Source: Pseudeuparius sepicola (Eukaryota > Arthropoda > Insecta > Coleoptera > Anthribidae). From it: a stretch of 64,000 nt of DNA. The position numbers were made by a program, and so were the translations under genes. Positions 10,194-20,643 of this stretch are shown piece by piece (the stretch's first letter is position 1; every line of letters begins with the position of its first letter). The notes under the pieces are model-generated. The model saw only the letters and a list, made by a program, of their open reading frames with translations. It had not been told where the DNA came from and ran no database searches. The DNA lies in contig OY987298.1 in NCBI GenBank assembly GCA_963920635.1, positions 150,572,257 through 150,636,256 on the forward strand, in the 5' to 3' direction.

Positions 10194-11836
10194 TGTTACG
10201 GGTTTAAAATCTGTTTTATTAATAATTTTGTTAGTCCTATTATCTTCTGGTAGATTCTAATGATCCGTGAAAATCTTTCTCCTTGTTTATTACATTTATT
10301 TTTAGGTTTTAATAAATAAATAATTTAATAAGTTGTTAATTCATATTATTTGAACTTTTCTTGGGCTATTGAATATCGTAGATCTGCGGGTTGCTTAGTT
10401 TTGGACCGCTTGGTATATTTCTAAAATGCCCGAATGCACCGATTCTTGTCGCTAGGCCGAGGAAGGCACCTTTTCGACCTCCAAAATTCACCTTCCGGGC
10501 CAGTAAGACAATCGCCGTCGATCACGAACCACCGAACCGAGTGAAAGCCGTATTATTTTCCAAAAAGGGCGACTGTTTTTGAAATCGAGTGCTGCGGGGT
10601 CGCAAATCATATTTATTTGGGCCCTATTGTCTATTTGACGGTTTCATCTGCCCGTTTTTCCGGTTTTCTCGGTCACAAGTGATTCTCATCGCACTCCACG
10701 AGGCCATCCACCACCTCAGGCCTCTTATTCTAAGGCTGCGAAACAAGCCTTATCAACTCGCCGTTGTCTTACGTAACCTCCAACCACCTCCAGCTGCTGA
10801 GCACAAGGCATCAGAGTGGAAGGGCACGGTCCATTCGCCCTCCTCCCTTGGTACCTACCAAACTACTGAGTCGTCCACCAGAGCAATCTCCAGAGACGCG
10901 GCTGTTGCGCCGCACGAGTCAGACGTCGATAGGAGCTGAGAATACCCGGTGTCTCCAACAAGTCGATCACCCGACCCATGCAGATAAGTCTAAATTAAAT
11001 GTAGAGCTCCATAATTTTGCCAGTTTATTTGCAAATACCAGTATACATAATATATTTCATACAGGAATATACTTAGGGTATCACATAGAGTTGTGTAACA
11101 TGTTTAAAATTGTGTAACTCAGATGTAGCTACATCCCGGGACCAATAACTGTTATTGATACACATTTAGTCTTCTTATTATTGCATTTAAATGCCAACTG
11201 ATTGGTGAGTAATTGTTTGTCGGATACCTACTATTAATATTTGAAAGTGTTACGTAATATTATACATATTTTTCGCCTCGTACCTCAGTTCCTAAAGGCA
11301 TAACGTACCTTTTTTTTAATAATATTTACTTTTATTTGCCTAGTCTGCCTAATTGTTTTAATGTAATTTATTTGTCATATTCTGACATAGATGTTGTTGC
11401 GTTCAAGTTTGGTGGAATCCCTACCTACCTATTTTATGCATTATTTAATGGCCCAATAAACTGTACCTGATTTACTAAATTTATGGTGTTGTTATTATTT
11501 AATATTATCAGAGATTTTGGGAGGCAGGAGCCCATTTCCTGTTTTGGGGTGTTATATTTTGGGGCAAGAACCGCACAGGGTTGAAGACAGGTGGCGCTCA
11601 TTGATTTTTTATTTTATTTTTTTTCCCACGATCACGGCTAGCTAGCTAGGGCCTACCCGCTTGTGTTCTTTCCTAAAATCGTCTAATTTCTGCCACCGAA
11701 CAACCAGTTCTCAATAGTTCTAAAGAAAAGTATTATAATTAGAATTGTTGGTAATTAATAGCTAATTAATAGCTACATTTGTTAATTTAATGTTATGGGA
11801 GGCGTGTCTTCATTTAATCCCATTTTAAACCCGTCT
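10194..11836. mobile_element. Candidate solo LTR or TIR element (ACGGGTTTAAAAT)
   Basis: A perfect 13-bp inverted repeat, ACGGGTTTAAAAT (10198-10210) and its complement (11822-11834), bounds 1.6 kb that interrupts the neighbouring foldback. The left end TGTTACGGG resembles LTR starts, and an AATAAA lies at 11455. However the right end is not CA and no target duplication is visible. Open frames at 10589-10939 and 10764-11117 are proline- and arginine-rich and I do not recognise them. GC content is raised at 10390-10980. Confidence 0.45.
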
Positions 11837-11847
11837 ATTTTGAAATG

Positions 11848-12180
11848 AAATAAATTAAAAGTAAAAAAATATTTTTAAAAAAAGCTTTTATTTAAATGCG
11901 CTAAAAAGAATAAAATAATCTTTTCTTTTAAAACTTTTACTATCAACTTATAACGTCATTCCACAATTTATATGATATAAAAGCTTGTCGCGAGATTTAA
12001 GTAGTGGTATTTACTTAGTTTGAAAACTTAAATCTCGCGACAAGCTTTTATATCATATAAATTGTGGAATGACGTTATAAGTTGATAGTAAAAGTTTTAA
12101 AAGAAAAGATTATTTTATTCTTTTTAGCGCATTTAAATAAAAGCTTTTTTTAAAAATATTTTTTTACTTTTAATTTATTT
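11848..12180. repeat. Perfect 154-bp palindrome at the Helentron end
   Basis: Bases 11848-12001 and 12027-12180 are exact reverse complements as I read them, with a 25-base loop. Motifs include AAATAAAAGCTTTTTTTAAA near the outer part and AAGCTTGTCGCGAG near the loop. The right arm begins exactly where the helicase frame ends: its stop codon lies at 12175-12177. A related hairpin occurs at 22095-22390. Perfect arms suggest a very young structure or gene conversion; an assembly artefact cannot be excluded. Confidence 0.9.
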
Positions 12181-12391
12181 TGTAATTTTTAGTTTGGCCA
12201 GGTGTCTGGGTCTATTCATCTCAGTTAACGCATCATTGTTGCAAGGTCGTTTGCCGGTTAGTTTAGAACAGTCTAGCTCTTCAATGAGGAGACCTTCTAA
12301 TGATCTAACCCTACTTAAGGCCACGTATGCTTGACCAGGCGCGAAGAGCTTGGAGCCTAAATATACAACGAGACAGGTTGCAGATCAATGC
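12175..12391 (-). pseudogene. Helentron/Helitron PIF1-like helicase, C-terminal fragment
   Basis: The minus strand reads TCLVVYLGSKLFAPGQAYVA, then LSRVRSLEGLLIEEL, then CSKLTGKRPCNNDALTEM, and ends in a stop at 12175-12177. GQAYVALSR is the conserved motif VI of PIF1-type helicases, and SLEGLLI after it is typical of Helitron Rep/Hel proteins, which unwind DNA during rolling-circle transposition. A TGA sits just upstream of the fragment in the same frame, and the rest of the protein is absent. The natural C-terminal end appears intact. The neighbours (a perfect palindrome after the stop, 122-bp repeats and an ATAC microsatellite before it) fit a Helentron with an associated non-autonomous repeat region. 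The orientation of the parts is inferred. Confidence 0.88.
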
Positions 12392-12430
12392 TGTTGACGC
12401 CTATCTCACCAAACTACACAAGTCAAAGTT

Positions 12431-13162
12431 AACTAGTCCGCCATCTTGGGTGTTCCGCCATGTTGGATTTAGAATGACGTCACACATATAATCATGCATT
12501 GTCATCCAAATTAAACGTGTGTACAAAATTTCAGCTCGATCGGTTGAAATTTAACTAGTCCGCCATCTTGAGTGTTCCGCCATGTTGGATTTAGAATGAC
12601 GTCACACATATAATCATGCATTGTCATCCAAATTAAACGTGTGTACAAAATTTCAGCTCGATCGGTTGAAATTTAACTAGTCCGCCATCTTGAGTGTTCC
12701 GCCATGTTGGATTTAGAATGACGTCACACATATAATCATGCATTGTCATCCAAATTAAACGTGTGTACAAAATTTCAGCTCGATCGGTTGAAATTTAACT
12801 AGTCCGCCATCTTGGGTGATCCGCCATGTTGGATTTAGAATGACGTCACACATATAATCATGCATTGTCATCCAAATTAAACGTGTGTACAAAATTTCAG
12901 CTCGATCGGTTGAAATTTAACTAGTCCGCCATCTTGAGTGTTCCGCCATGTTGGATTTAGAATGACGTCACACATATAATCATGCATTGTCATCCAAATT
13001 AAACGTGTGTACAAAATTTCAGCTCGATCGGTTGAAATTTAACTAGTCCGCCATCTTGGGTGATCCGCCATGTTGGATTTAGAATGACGTCACACATATA
13101 ATCATGCATTGTCATCCAAATTAAACGTGTGTACAAAATTTCAGCTCGATCGGTTGAAGATA
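12431..13162. repeat. Six tandem repeats of 122 bp
   Basis: Units start with AACTAGTCCGCCATCTTG at 12431, 12553, 12675, 12797, 12919 and 13041, an exact period of 122. They differ mainly at GGGTG/GAGTG and TTCC/ATCC. Each contains TGACGTCA and ends in AAAATTTCAGCTCGATCGGT, a phrase I associate with insect Helentron-related repeats (from memory, not searched). Near-identity suggests homogenisation. The unit is non-coding. Confidence 0.95.
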
Positions 13163-13205
13163 TCTGCTTCAAAATTGAGTTGCAAGATTCCACCCGAACA
13201 AATTA

Positions 13206-13231
13206 CATACATACATACATACATACATACA
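13206..13231. repeat. ATAC microsatellite
   Basis: About six and a half copies of ATAC, directly after the 122-bp array and just before TTAAATAAAAGCTTTT (about 13239-13254). The same AAATAAAAGCTTTT motif occurs in the perfect palindrome at 11848-12180. Confidence 0.95.
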
Positions 13232-13344
13232 TTGCAAGTTAAATAAAAGCTTTTAAAATGGAGTACGTGGCATCACTCAAAATATGTTGGCTCTGTTTAC
13301 TTTTTGTTCTTACTCCCTCCATCCATGGTTATTTCTCTGAGGGA

Positions 13345-13592
13345 TGGACGGATTAATTTTCCTCGGGTATCAGCCCGATCCAGATAAGGGCGAATTCCAG
13401 AGGAAATCCCTTCCGATTATTTACTTTATTTTACTTATCTATTATTGTTTCTCCGCTCTTCCAGTTCCCCCCAGCCAAGCTGGTAAGGACAGATGATTAA
13501 GGGTCTCGGTGCTCATTTCGTCCAGACGGGCTCGTAAAACTGTCGGGAATAATCGCTGAAAACTATAATCATTCTTTCCAGGGACGGCTCGT
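13345..13592. repeat. Dispersed 240-bp repeat, copy 2
   Basis: Second copy of the repeat at 1836-2076: TTTTCCTCGGGTATCAG, GATAAG, ACTTATCTATTATTGTTT, GATGATTAAGGGT and GGGAATAATCGCT occur in the same order and orientation. It contains an extra block around GTCCAGACGGGCTCG that copy 1 lacks. Diverged and non-coding. Confidence 0.7.
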
Positions 13593-13710
13593 GAGTTATT
13601 GTAGAGGTGGGTTTACGTACGCTATTTTCGCCCATGTCCGACATTCGGCGCGCGCCAACTTACCCTCTCTACTCTACTTTATTACTCTCTACTCTACTTA
13701 CGCCTATGGA

Positions 13711-14249
13711 GGCGGTTTCACATAGCACTCGACTGCGATCGCAGTGACTGTTTGGTGGGCGTGGTTCCGCTGCCAAGCGAATATCGATGTGATCGGGGTA
13801 CACTGTCATCGCAGATACTGTTTTAACTAGAAATATTTCTAATTTTCAGATGAAAAAACGTATCATCTAATCGAATTATATCGATGCAATGAATGTCTGT
13901 GGGACATTTAAAGTCACCTCAATATATTTTTCGTATGGGAGACGTGTAAAATTTTGGAAATCTCCGTCTACTGTTAATATAATTCAGCCAAAACGTGGTC
14001 TGCTTAATAAAGGCTTTTTCACCCAATACCTTTTCTTCTTATATTTACGTCTAATATTTAACTTTATTAATCAAAAGGCACATGAGGGCATACGCTTTTC
14101 TATTGTTCGGCACCATTTTGTAACTACTACTGACAACACACTTTCGCAAATATTGTGAAACACCACATAACAGTTCTGCTGTAGCAGTATAAGCCTCCCC
14201 CACCGATCAGTTGAACTGTGATTGCAGTTGACTGCTATGTGAAACCGCC
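13711..14249. mobile_element. TIR element with MADF-like fragment (Harbinger-like?)
   Basis: GGCGGTTTCACATAGCA-TCGACTGCGAT at 13711 is repeated inverted at about 14211-14249. The 539-bp body holds a short MADF-like coding fragment. MADF (Myb/SANT-like) proteins accompany PIF/Harbinger transposases, and the GGCGGTTTCACA end would fit that superfamily. I could not find the expected 3-bp target duplication (left flank GGA, right flank GCT), so the superfamily is tentative. Confidence 0.65.
13849..13911 (+). pseudogene. MADF-like DNA-binding domain fragment
   Basis: After a possible splice acceptor (AATTTTCAG) the frame reads DEKTYHLIELYRCNECLWDI and then a stop at 13909-13911. LIE-x-Y-x5-CLWD matches the first helix and the hydrophobic LWD core of MADF domains. 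The same frame continues beyond the stop with SHLNIFFVWETCKILEIS, where the tryptophan could correspond to the second conserved position. Only this fragment survives, and no transposase is present. In the family this domain binds DNA and helps bring the nuclease to the element ends. Confidence 0.5.
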
Positions 14250-14960
14250 GCTTAAACCATAAATTATGGATGGTCGGCCGTCCACGATTTCGTCATCTAC
14301 TTGTCTCTTTTCGGATTCAGAGCGGGCGCGTATGCTGTTGTCTCTGTCTCACCTGCAATGCATCTATCCTCGTGGATTGAAATAATAACCCTTGAGGTCA
14401 ATTTAAAATAGGCCCAGGCGGCTGCGGATAGGAATGAATTATTATTAGACATTAGTAATAGACTCCAGACTCCATTAGTAATAATTGGGGAGATTTTGCA
14501 CGAAAATATAATTGCATTTTCTAAATATAGTTTATTAATAATCATTGAAAAAAAAATTGAAATAAATTAACTGGGTCATTGACCAAATGAATTTATGAAG
14601 AAGCCGCGCTTGATTCATTCGTCTAAAAGCTGACCTGATACTTTTCGGAAAAGTATTTTTCTTAACAGAGTATTTATCTGGTGTTTGTTGTATTCCTAAG
14701 TATTAGCCAATGACCATAGAGTATAAGCCATTATTTATGAAAGATAAAGATGAAACAGTGAAGTTTACTAAATACCTCTCTTTTTCATCTTGCTTAAAAT
14801 TCCATATTCCATCATCGCTGACTTCCCCCCACTTACCTGCAACACCGCCAGATGCCTTTAAAATTCATATTTTGATCAACTTTGGCATGCACCTCGTAGA
14901 ACGTAACCCAGTTTTGTTCAAATTTTCCATGTGAGGGTTTCAGAGTGTTATGATTAACGC
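14250..14960. other. Unassigned DNA with two shared fragments
   Basis: 14566-14612 (CATTGACCAAATGA, AGAAGCCGCGC) matches 50427-50465 in reverse. The end, about 14905-14960 (TTCAAATTTT, GTTATGATTAACGCC), matches an arm of the CAGGGTGTCCAAC family (compare 16640-16700), into which repeat copy B is inserted. The rest has no feature I can support. Confidence 0.5.
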
Positions 14961-16098
14961 CTTCTCAAGCTTACAAGCCCTGTGCAAACATGTGGCAACG
15001 CCGCAGCGGGACGGTTCAACGGGTTTATGCAGTATAGAGCAGTGTGCACTTTGGCTTAGTTTATCTTTCCTAATAAATGTTCAACCCTCTTTTTAATTAT
15101 AATTAAATACATTTGTGTACTTTGTTTCAATAATTGGGTACTTAAGTAAGTAGTACGTTTGTTTAACAGACAATAAAAAGCCGTAACAAGTAACAAAATA
15201 TACACAGAAGTATAAGTATTTATAATAAGTACGATTCCTGGTGTAGATGGGTACATTTTCGACAAATAATATGGTAAATTTGGGCAAATAGAGGGAACTA
15301 CATTTTGTTGTAAGTCTAATTTTTGTTAGAATTTTTCGCAAAGTACGCCATCAGGCAAATGATGATTACATATCTTCTCTTATGGTTAAATTTTCATAAA
15401 ATACATGCAACAAGCGAACATAGAACAGCATTGTGAAGGAGAGTAATCTCTTCTGATTGAAATGGCAGTTAGGGTCAACTTCATAATACATTCAACTAAA
15501 TTATCTTTTGACTTTAACATTAGGTAAAGAAACTTTTGCAACAATACTAAACAATGGTTGGTTTGTTAGGAAGCTCCTTTAATTTTAAAGGATACTTTAG
15601 TTTGTCTATGCAATTGGCCCTTAATTATTTTATTCTTAAATTTTCGTCCTTTGGAAAGCCCAAAACGAATACAAGTTGATCGCTTTCGGTCAAGCAAAGA
15701 AAACCTAGCTAGTTCAAGTAATTATTACGATTTGACTTACAGCTCGGTATATAAGTATATAACTAAGTTCTAGCATTCCTGGACAGTTCTAGGCATCTTG
15801 AAATTGTAAAGGAACGATTCTTCACTTCGAACTTTTATAGAAATGTTTCACTTTTGCACAAACAAAACAAATTTATAAAAAAGCTATCACCAGCACTTCG
15901 GGCTGTCTGTTTCCACCCAGAGACACACTGCCTCGTCGTAGCAATCTGGCGACGATAGCACTACCCGCACTACACAAATTAATTCTGGTAAATTCCTTGT
16001 AAAATCAACTGACAGGGAGTGACAGGCCACGCCGCGCAGACCCGCAAGCCATGTTGCCAGCTTTCTCAACTTCAGGGCTTTCCTAGGGTCGGCTGTGG
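14961..16098. repeat. 1.1-kb dispersed repeat, copy B
   Basis: Full-length relative of copy A (7359-8431), with the same start (CTTCTCAAGC) and end (GTCGGCTGTGG). It retains a block near 15620-15700 (GTCCTTTGGAAAGCCC) that A and C lack. Its flanks, GATTAACGCC on the left and GTCAGATTTTAAATAAA on the right, are adjacent sequences in the arm of another repeat family (16640-16670 reversed), so this copy was inserted into that arm. The minus-strand frame at its right end is open for about 60 codons. Confidence 0.85.
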
Positions 16099-16398
16099 TG
16101 TCAGATTTTAAATAAAAAAATCGCTAATGCTTTAGTCGATCCTTTCCCCAGTTCCGATAATTTTCGGGCCGTCCCAGGCTACGATTTTGCAGTGAGCGGG
16201 AGCCTGCAATTCCGTGCCAGTTAGCGACCGAAAAAAAAACGCAATTAAACCCTGCAGCTGCAGTGACAACAATGGCGGCGAACACCGGTCCGATGGAAAT
16301 ACGAAAAATTCGAACAGAGAGAGAAAGGGTAGAGGTGGAGGAAGACACCTCGGAGATTATTCCGTTTTGGTTTAATTAAATATGATGTTACACTACTG
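16099..16398. other. Flank: remnant of foldback arm, then unassigned sequence
   Basis: The first roughly 30 bases (GTCAGATTTTAAATAAAAAA) belong to the interrupted CAGGGTGTCCAAC-family arm. After about 16130 the sequence departs from that family and is GC-richer (16150-16360), with no recognised gene. Confidence 0.5.
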
Positions 16399-16429
16399 CA
16401 GTGACGTACCTAGATACTGTATCTATGTA

Positions 16430-16720
16430 CAGGGTGTCCAACTTTATAACTGTACAAATCCGTAACATCTTCATTTTTGGAGATAATCGCCTAAATTTTT
16501 TTTTTGTTTGAAAGGCCTTCAAAACCCGCTTCTTTTGGCTTTCCTGCCATTTTCAAAATGCAAATCCAGGGCCGGCTGCGATTTTTTTATACCCCCGATT
16601 TTCACGATAACCATTTAGCGATTTTTTTATTTAAAATCTGACCCCACGGCGTTAATCATAACACCCCAAAACCCTTATATACCAAATTTGAACAAAAAAT
16701 ATACAGGGAGTTCCATTCTG
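16430..16720. mobile_element. Half of a CAGGGTGTCCAAC foldback, nested in hAT
   Basis: Begins TA-CAGGGTGTCCAACTTT and runs through GGCCTTCAAAACCCGCTTCT and AATCCAGGGCCGGCTGCGAT to TACAGGGAGTTCCATTCTG. This equals one arm of the complete foldback at 19260-20130; the opposite arm is missing. It interrupts the hAT element at 16399-17284. Confidence 0.85.
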
Positions 16721-16723
16721 TTC

Positions 16724-16795
16724 CGTATCACGCTCTAGCCATGCAACAACTTGTGTTTATGTTTCACTTGCGTTTAGTTTGAAATGAGTTTAGAT
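16724..16795 (+). repeat. Short dispersed repeat, second copy at 31392-31465
   Basis: CGTATCACGCTCTAGCCATG, then CAACAACTTGTGTTTATGTT, then TCACTTGCGTTTAGTTTGAA is shared nearly exactly with 31392-31465 in the same orientation. It directly follows the half foldback. No coding frame or terminal structure. Confidence 0.8.
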
Positions 16796-18330
16796 ACATT
16801 TTTCAGCCAAGATGCCAAGGCGTGCCATGTGCCTATATTTAATTTTAAAAAATAAACAATATAAATTATAAAATGGGGTGTGATTTAGTGATTTTTTAAA
16901 ATACCGTACATAAAGTACCTACTCAGTGCTCACTTTGGAGTGACGTACACGGTAAACTACTAATCCACAACTTGTTTTGATTAGTAACAATCTAAACTTC
17001 ACATTCGTCTAAACAGTTCTGCTTTACCTACACACACACTTGTTTCATAAATATCTAAGTAGGTAAGAATATTGATTTCCTTATGAGGTCTGAAATTTTC
17101 TTAATTAACTGATAGTATCTGAATGTATCTGGAAGTATCTAGATACTTTTTTAACGTATCTGTAGATATCTGTACCCAGATACTTTGGAAAAAATGTATC
17201 GGTATCTGTATCTAGATGCATCTGCCAGACAGTATCTGTATCGGTATCTAGATACCGAAAAAATGTAGGTATGTTACATCACTACACTACTGTGATTGCC
17301 ACAACAGGAAACGCACAGAAAATATGTACCCTCTTAGACAGTACCTCTGTTAAAAAAGGTACAATAATTTAAATAATTTAAATAAAAATAAAAAATTTCC
17401 ACCAACAGTGGCTGGGAGTCTAAAAATGATCACCCTATACATATTTCTTATCGGAACTTTGCACACCGACACACTTTGAGTATTCCTGTCGACCATTCAA
17501 TGGTTTTGACGCTAAATGGTTTTTATTGTTTTAAAAAATGCCTAATGTACGCCCATGGAAGCATCTCGATAGGGCCGTATTTTTCTACCACCGAAACAGT
17601 TGCTGGAGGCGCTAATTAACAGTCCAGTTTTAATTCTGTTCGGTTGTTTGTACAGCTGCAGCTGCCGATCGCGGCCAGCTGCGCAGCCTGTTTATAGTTG
17701 GACGCGGATTCCCGGAAATTAGAATGTTCTGCCAGATAATTATCTTATAATATTCGGGATTGGAATTTAATAATAAACCGTTGCCATCGGGATCACTTCC
17801 TCAAAGCTACAGCTACAATCACTATTAACAAAGCTGTAAAATAGGTGGTCGAAATTGGTTCAATAAAGTTAGCGTAAACGTAATATAGAATATAGTAACC
17901 TAATCTAACTTCAAACAAGTTACGAGTAAGAGCACGATCCAAAATTGACATTTTCAGCTTAGTATCCATTCTCAAAAACACAGCTGTGCCAAAATTCAGT
18001 TCAGCAGCTTGATATTTTGGAAGATATTGCCATAATTCAATTTCAAAAAAACTACAACGCCCTGTATCTCTAACTATTGAGATTTGACTCGTAGTTGTTA
18101 AACTCAAGCGGAATATTTTGTAAGTTTTGTTTTTGAATTTTTATCACCAAAAATAAATGAAAATTAAATCAAAATTTGATGTGAGAATTGTTTTTAAGCT
18201 ATTTAAAAATTCCGAACAAACTCTGCCAATTTGTTAATAGATAAAATTGAGCTACTACTTTCGCAAATATCAAGAAGTGATAATAAAAATAACAAATTGA
18301 AACAAATAATAAAAAGAAATTCTTCCGAGT

Positions 18331-18392
18331 ACTTTTTATCTTCAAGATAAAATTATACTTTTATACTTTTTATCTTCAAGATAAAATTATAC
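18331..18392. repeat. Tandem duplication of 28 bp
   Basis: The 28-base unit ACTTTTTATCTTCAAGATAA plus AATTATAC occurs at 18331-18358 and again at 18365-18392 with a 6-base spacer. Each unit contains the small palindrome TATCTTCAAGATA. Confidence 0.9.
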
Positions 18393-18427
18393 CGTTGGGT
18401 GAAGATTTAAAAAGAGAATCTACGCCC

Positions 18428-18556
18428 ATGGAACAGCGTGCCGATTTAAAAACATCTCCGGAGCCCGCTGGCACCCTCTACATTCCGGACCAGAAATTAA
18501 AGCGGATCGATATCGAAAATCTTCTGGCATCTTCGCCGGAGCCATCTTGGGGCTAG
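18428..18556 (+). CDS. Small open frame, possible exon, function unknown
   Basis: An ATG at 18428 opens 42 codons, beginning MEQRADLKTSPEPAGTLYIP and ending SSPEPSWG before TAG. The frame is also open upstream for about 24 codons. The stretch is clearly richer in G and C than its surroundings and has the low-complexity pair SPEPAG / SPEPSW. I do not recognise it, and no splice or promoter signal is decisive. It could be a host exon or chance. Confidence 0.25.
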   Translation: MEQRADLKTSPEPAGTLYIPDQKLKRIDIENLLASSPEPSWG

Positions 18557-19259
18557 CGGAAGTAACAATTATTCACAGTCGGTGTCGCTGACTCGAAAGC
18601 AAAGTCTAGAAAACAGCACACTGTTTTCTGGGGTATACTGGGATAGCTCGGTGGGAATTACAGATGGGACATTTCGAGTCTGGCAATATCTTGATTTTGA
18701 CTTTTGACAGGGTTTTACTTGACATTAAGCCCTGGGAATTGGGCCTGGAGAAAGTGAAAGGTTAGAAAGCGATTTTGTGCGAATTTTGGAGCTGAACGAA
18801 TATTCTTGGGCAGTGACAGTAATCTGACAAGTTTATTTGTGATTTTTGAAGGCTAAACAATAAAGGTGGTAACCAAGGTAACGAGTTTGGACTGTGATTT
18901 TTGAGATTCATTACAATATTATTTGCCCCTTTCACTGCTCCCTTTCGCGACCAGAAATTTACTTGGGGAAAGGACCCGCCCAAATACACTTATTAAACAG
19001 GGGTATCATTCCATCCTTTTCCCTTTAATAGAAATCGTATATTACATCAACCACACACGAGCAGAAAATACAGACACAAAATTTTATATTTCCAGCTCCA
19101 TAGATGGTGTTTATTTTCAACGGGTACGTTGGGATCTATAGTAAACCCTAGAGCTGCGGGCGAGACTTCGAATTTTTTTTTAGCCTTGAAACTCTTTTTA
19201 CTCATTGTGAAACTATTGACTAGTGGGGGACTATTATTATTGCCAAAACAAATAACATA

Positions 19260-20130
19260 CAGTGTGTCCAACTTTAAAACTGTACAAATCCGTAAAATCT
19301 TCATTTTTGGAGACAATCGCCCAAACTTTTTTTTGCTTGAAAGGCCTTCAAAAAGCGCTTCTTTTGACCGTCCCGTCATTTTCAAAATGCAAATCCAGGG
19401 CCGGCTGCGATTTTTTTATACCCTCGATTTTCACGAAAACCATTTAGCGATTTTTTTATTTAAAATCTGACCCCACAGCATTAATCAGAACACCCAAAAA
19501 CCCCTTTACACCAAATTTGAATAAAAAATATACAGGGAGTTCCAATCTGCAGGGTGTCAAAGTTGAGCAAAATAGGACTTTTAAAGGTATCTGCCAAGTC
19601 AAGATTGCCATGGAATCCCCTCAAAACAGTTCAGTGGTCTATAGGACCACTCAAGGTATTGGTGTGCAAAGGTCCAATACAAAATATACAGAGTATTCTT
19701 ATCTGTGCCATCTCAAAATGCTGAATTTTTATGAAACTTTATATGGGTCATGAGTGCTGTGGAATCATTGAAAAAATATTGATAAACACAAAAGTAATGT
19801 ATTTCTTTAAAATTCCTATTTTGCTCAAATTTGACACCCTGCAGAATAGAACTCCCTGTATATTTTTTATTCAAATTTGGTATATAGGGGTTTTGGGGTG
19901 TTCTGATTAATGCTGTGCGGACAGATTTTAAATAAAAAAATCGCTAAATGGTTTTCGAGAAAATTGGGGGTATAAAAAAATGGTAGCCGGCCCTGGATTT
20001 GCATTTTGAAAATAGCAGGAAGGTCAAAAGAAGCGGTTTTTGAAGGCCTTTCAAACAAAAAAAGTTTAGGCGATTATCTCTAAAAATGAAGATTTTACGG
20101 ATTTCTACAGTTTTAAAGTTGGACACCCTG
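19260..20130. mobile_element. CAGGGTGTCCAAC foldback with two-segment arms
   Basis: TA-flanked (TA at 19258 and 20131). The outer arms, 19260-19548 and about 19843-20130, are near-identical inverted copies carrying GGGCCGGCTGCGAT-type sequence. Inside, 19550-19841 starts CAGGGTGTCAAAGTTGAGC and ends with its complement, so a second foldback sits exactly at the symmetry centre. The inner unit is either a nested insertion or part of the arm architecture. Non-coding; half of the outer unit recurs at 16430-16720. Confidence 0.9.
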
Positions 20131-20643
20131 TATAATAATTGTATATGCGTTAAAATGTTCTTACTTATATAATTTATTTATGTTGACAATATTTCTGGAT
20201 TTGGTATTTAGGTATTTTTTTAATAAATGTGTTTTCTCATTTAACTATTTTATTTTATTCCTCTGTGTCAAAAAATGTTCAAAGGTAATTCTGAATGAAA
20301 ATGGGTAATTACTTTCTGGCGTGTTCAGTCAATACCTACTTAAAAAATCTCAATTCCTACATGTAGGTACATACATAGTCAACAGTTTAAAAAATCCTTA
20401 TTTACCTACTTTTACTATTTTTGTTTATATCACTAATAAAAGTAGCATTTCATAAAACAGTGTTAGTTTTTTTTATTAAGAAATTCATTTTCGTCAATGT
20501 AATTTGAGCAAAAACTGCAAATTAAACAGTTATAGAGGGCAGGCCGTTACCTTGATTTAACTATAGAGAAAAATCAAACGGCAGAACATAAAAAACGCGA
20601 TCACGTAAATTCAACAAAAGTGTCTACTTAAAACTGAACTTAG

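Larger units (their letters stand above)
16399..17284. mobile_element. hAT-like element with TATCTG-rich body
   Basis: Starts CAGTGACGTACCTAGATAC and ends with the complement of TAGTGATGTAACATACC. It is flanked by the perfect 8-bp duplication CACTACTG (16391-16398 and 17285-17292). The body at about 17100-17265 is a degenerate run of GTATCTG and TCTAGATAC motifs. Another element is inserted at 16430. There is no transposase sequence, so it is non-autonomous. The 8-bp duplication and CAGTG end support hAT. Confidence 0.8.
17293..19257. other. Unassigned stretch
   Basis: Contains a dispersed fragment (17988-18037), a short tandem duplication (18331-18392) and one GC-richer open frame (18428-18556), each listed separately. 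Otherwise I see no transposon ends or gene. Some of it may be single-copy host DNA. Confidence 0.45.

Noticed and set aside
11848..12180. Treating the perfect palindrome as certainly an assembly artefact
   Set aside because: The loop is non-palindromic and a diverged relative exists at 22095-22390, so a real structure is plausible. It still needs long-read support.
12431..13162. Possible CRISPR-like array
   Set aside because: The 122-bp units are contiguous, with no unique spacers, and the context is a eukaryotic Helentron.
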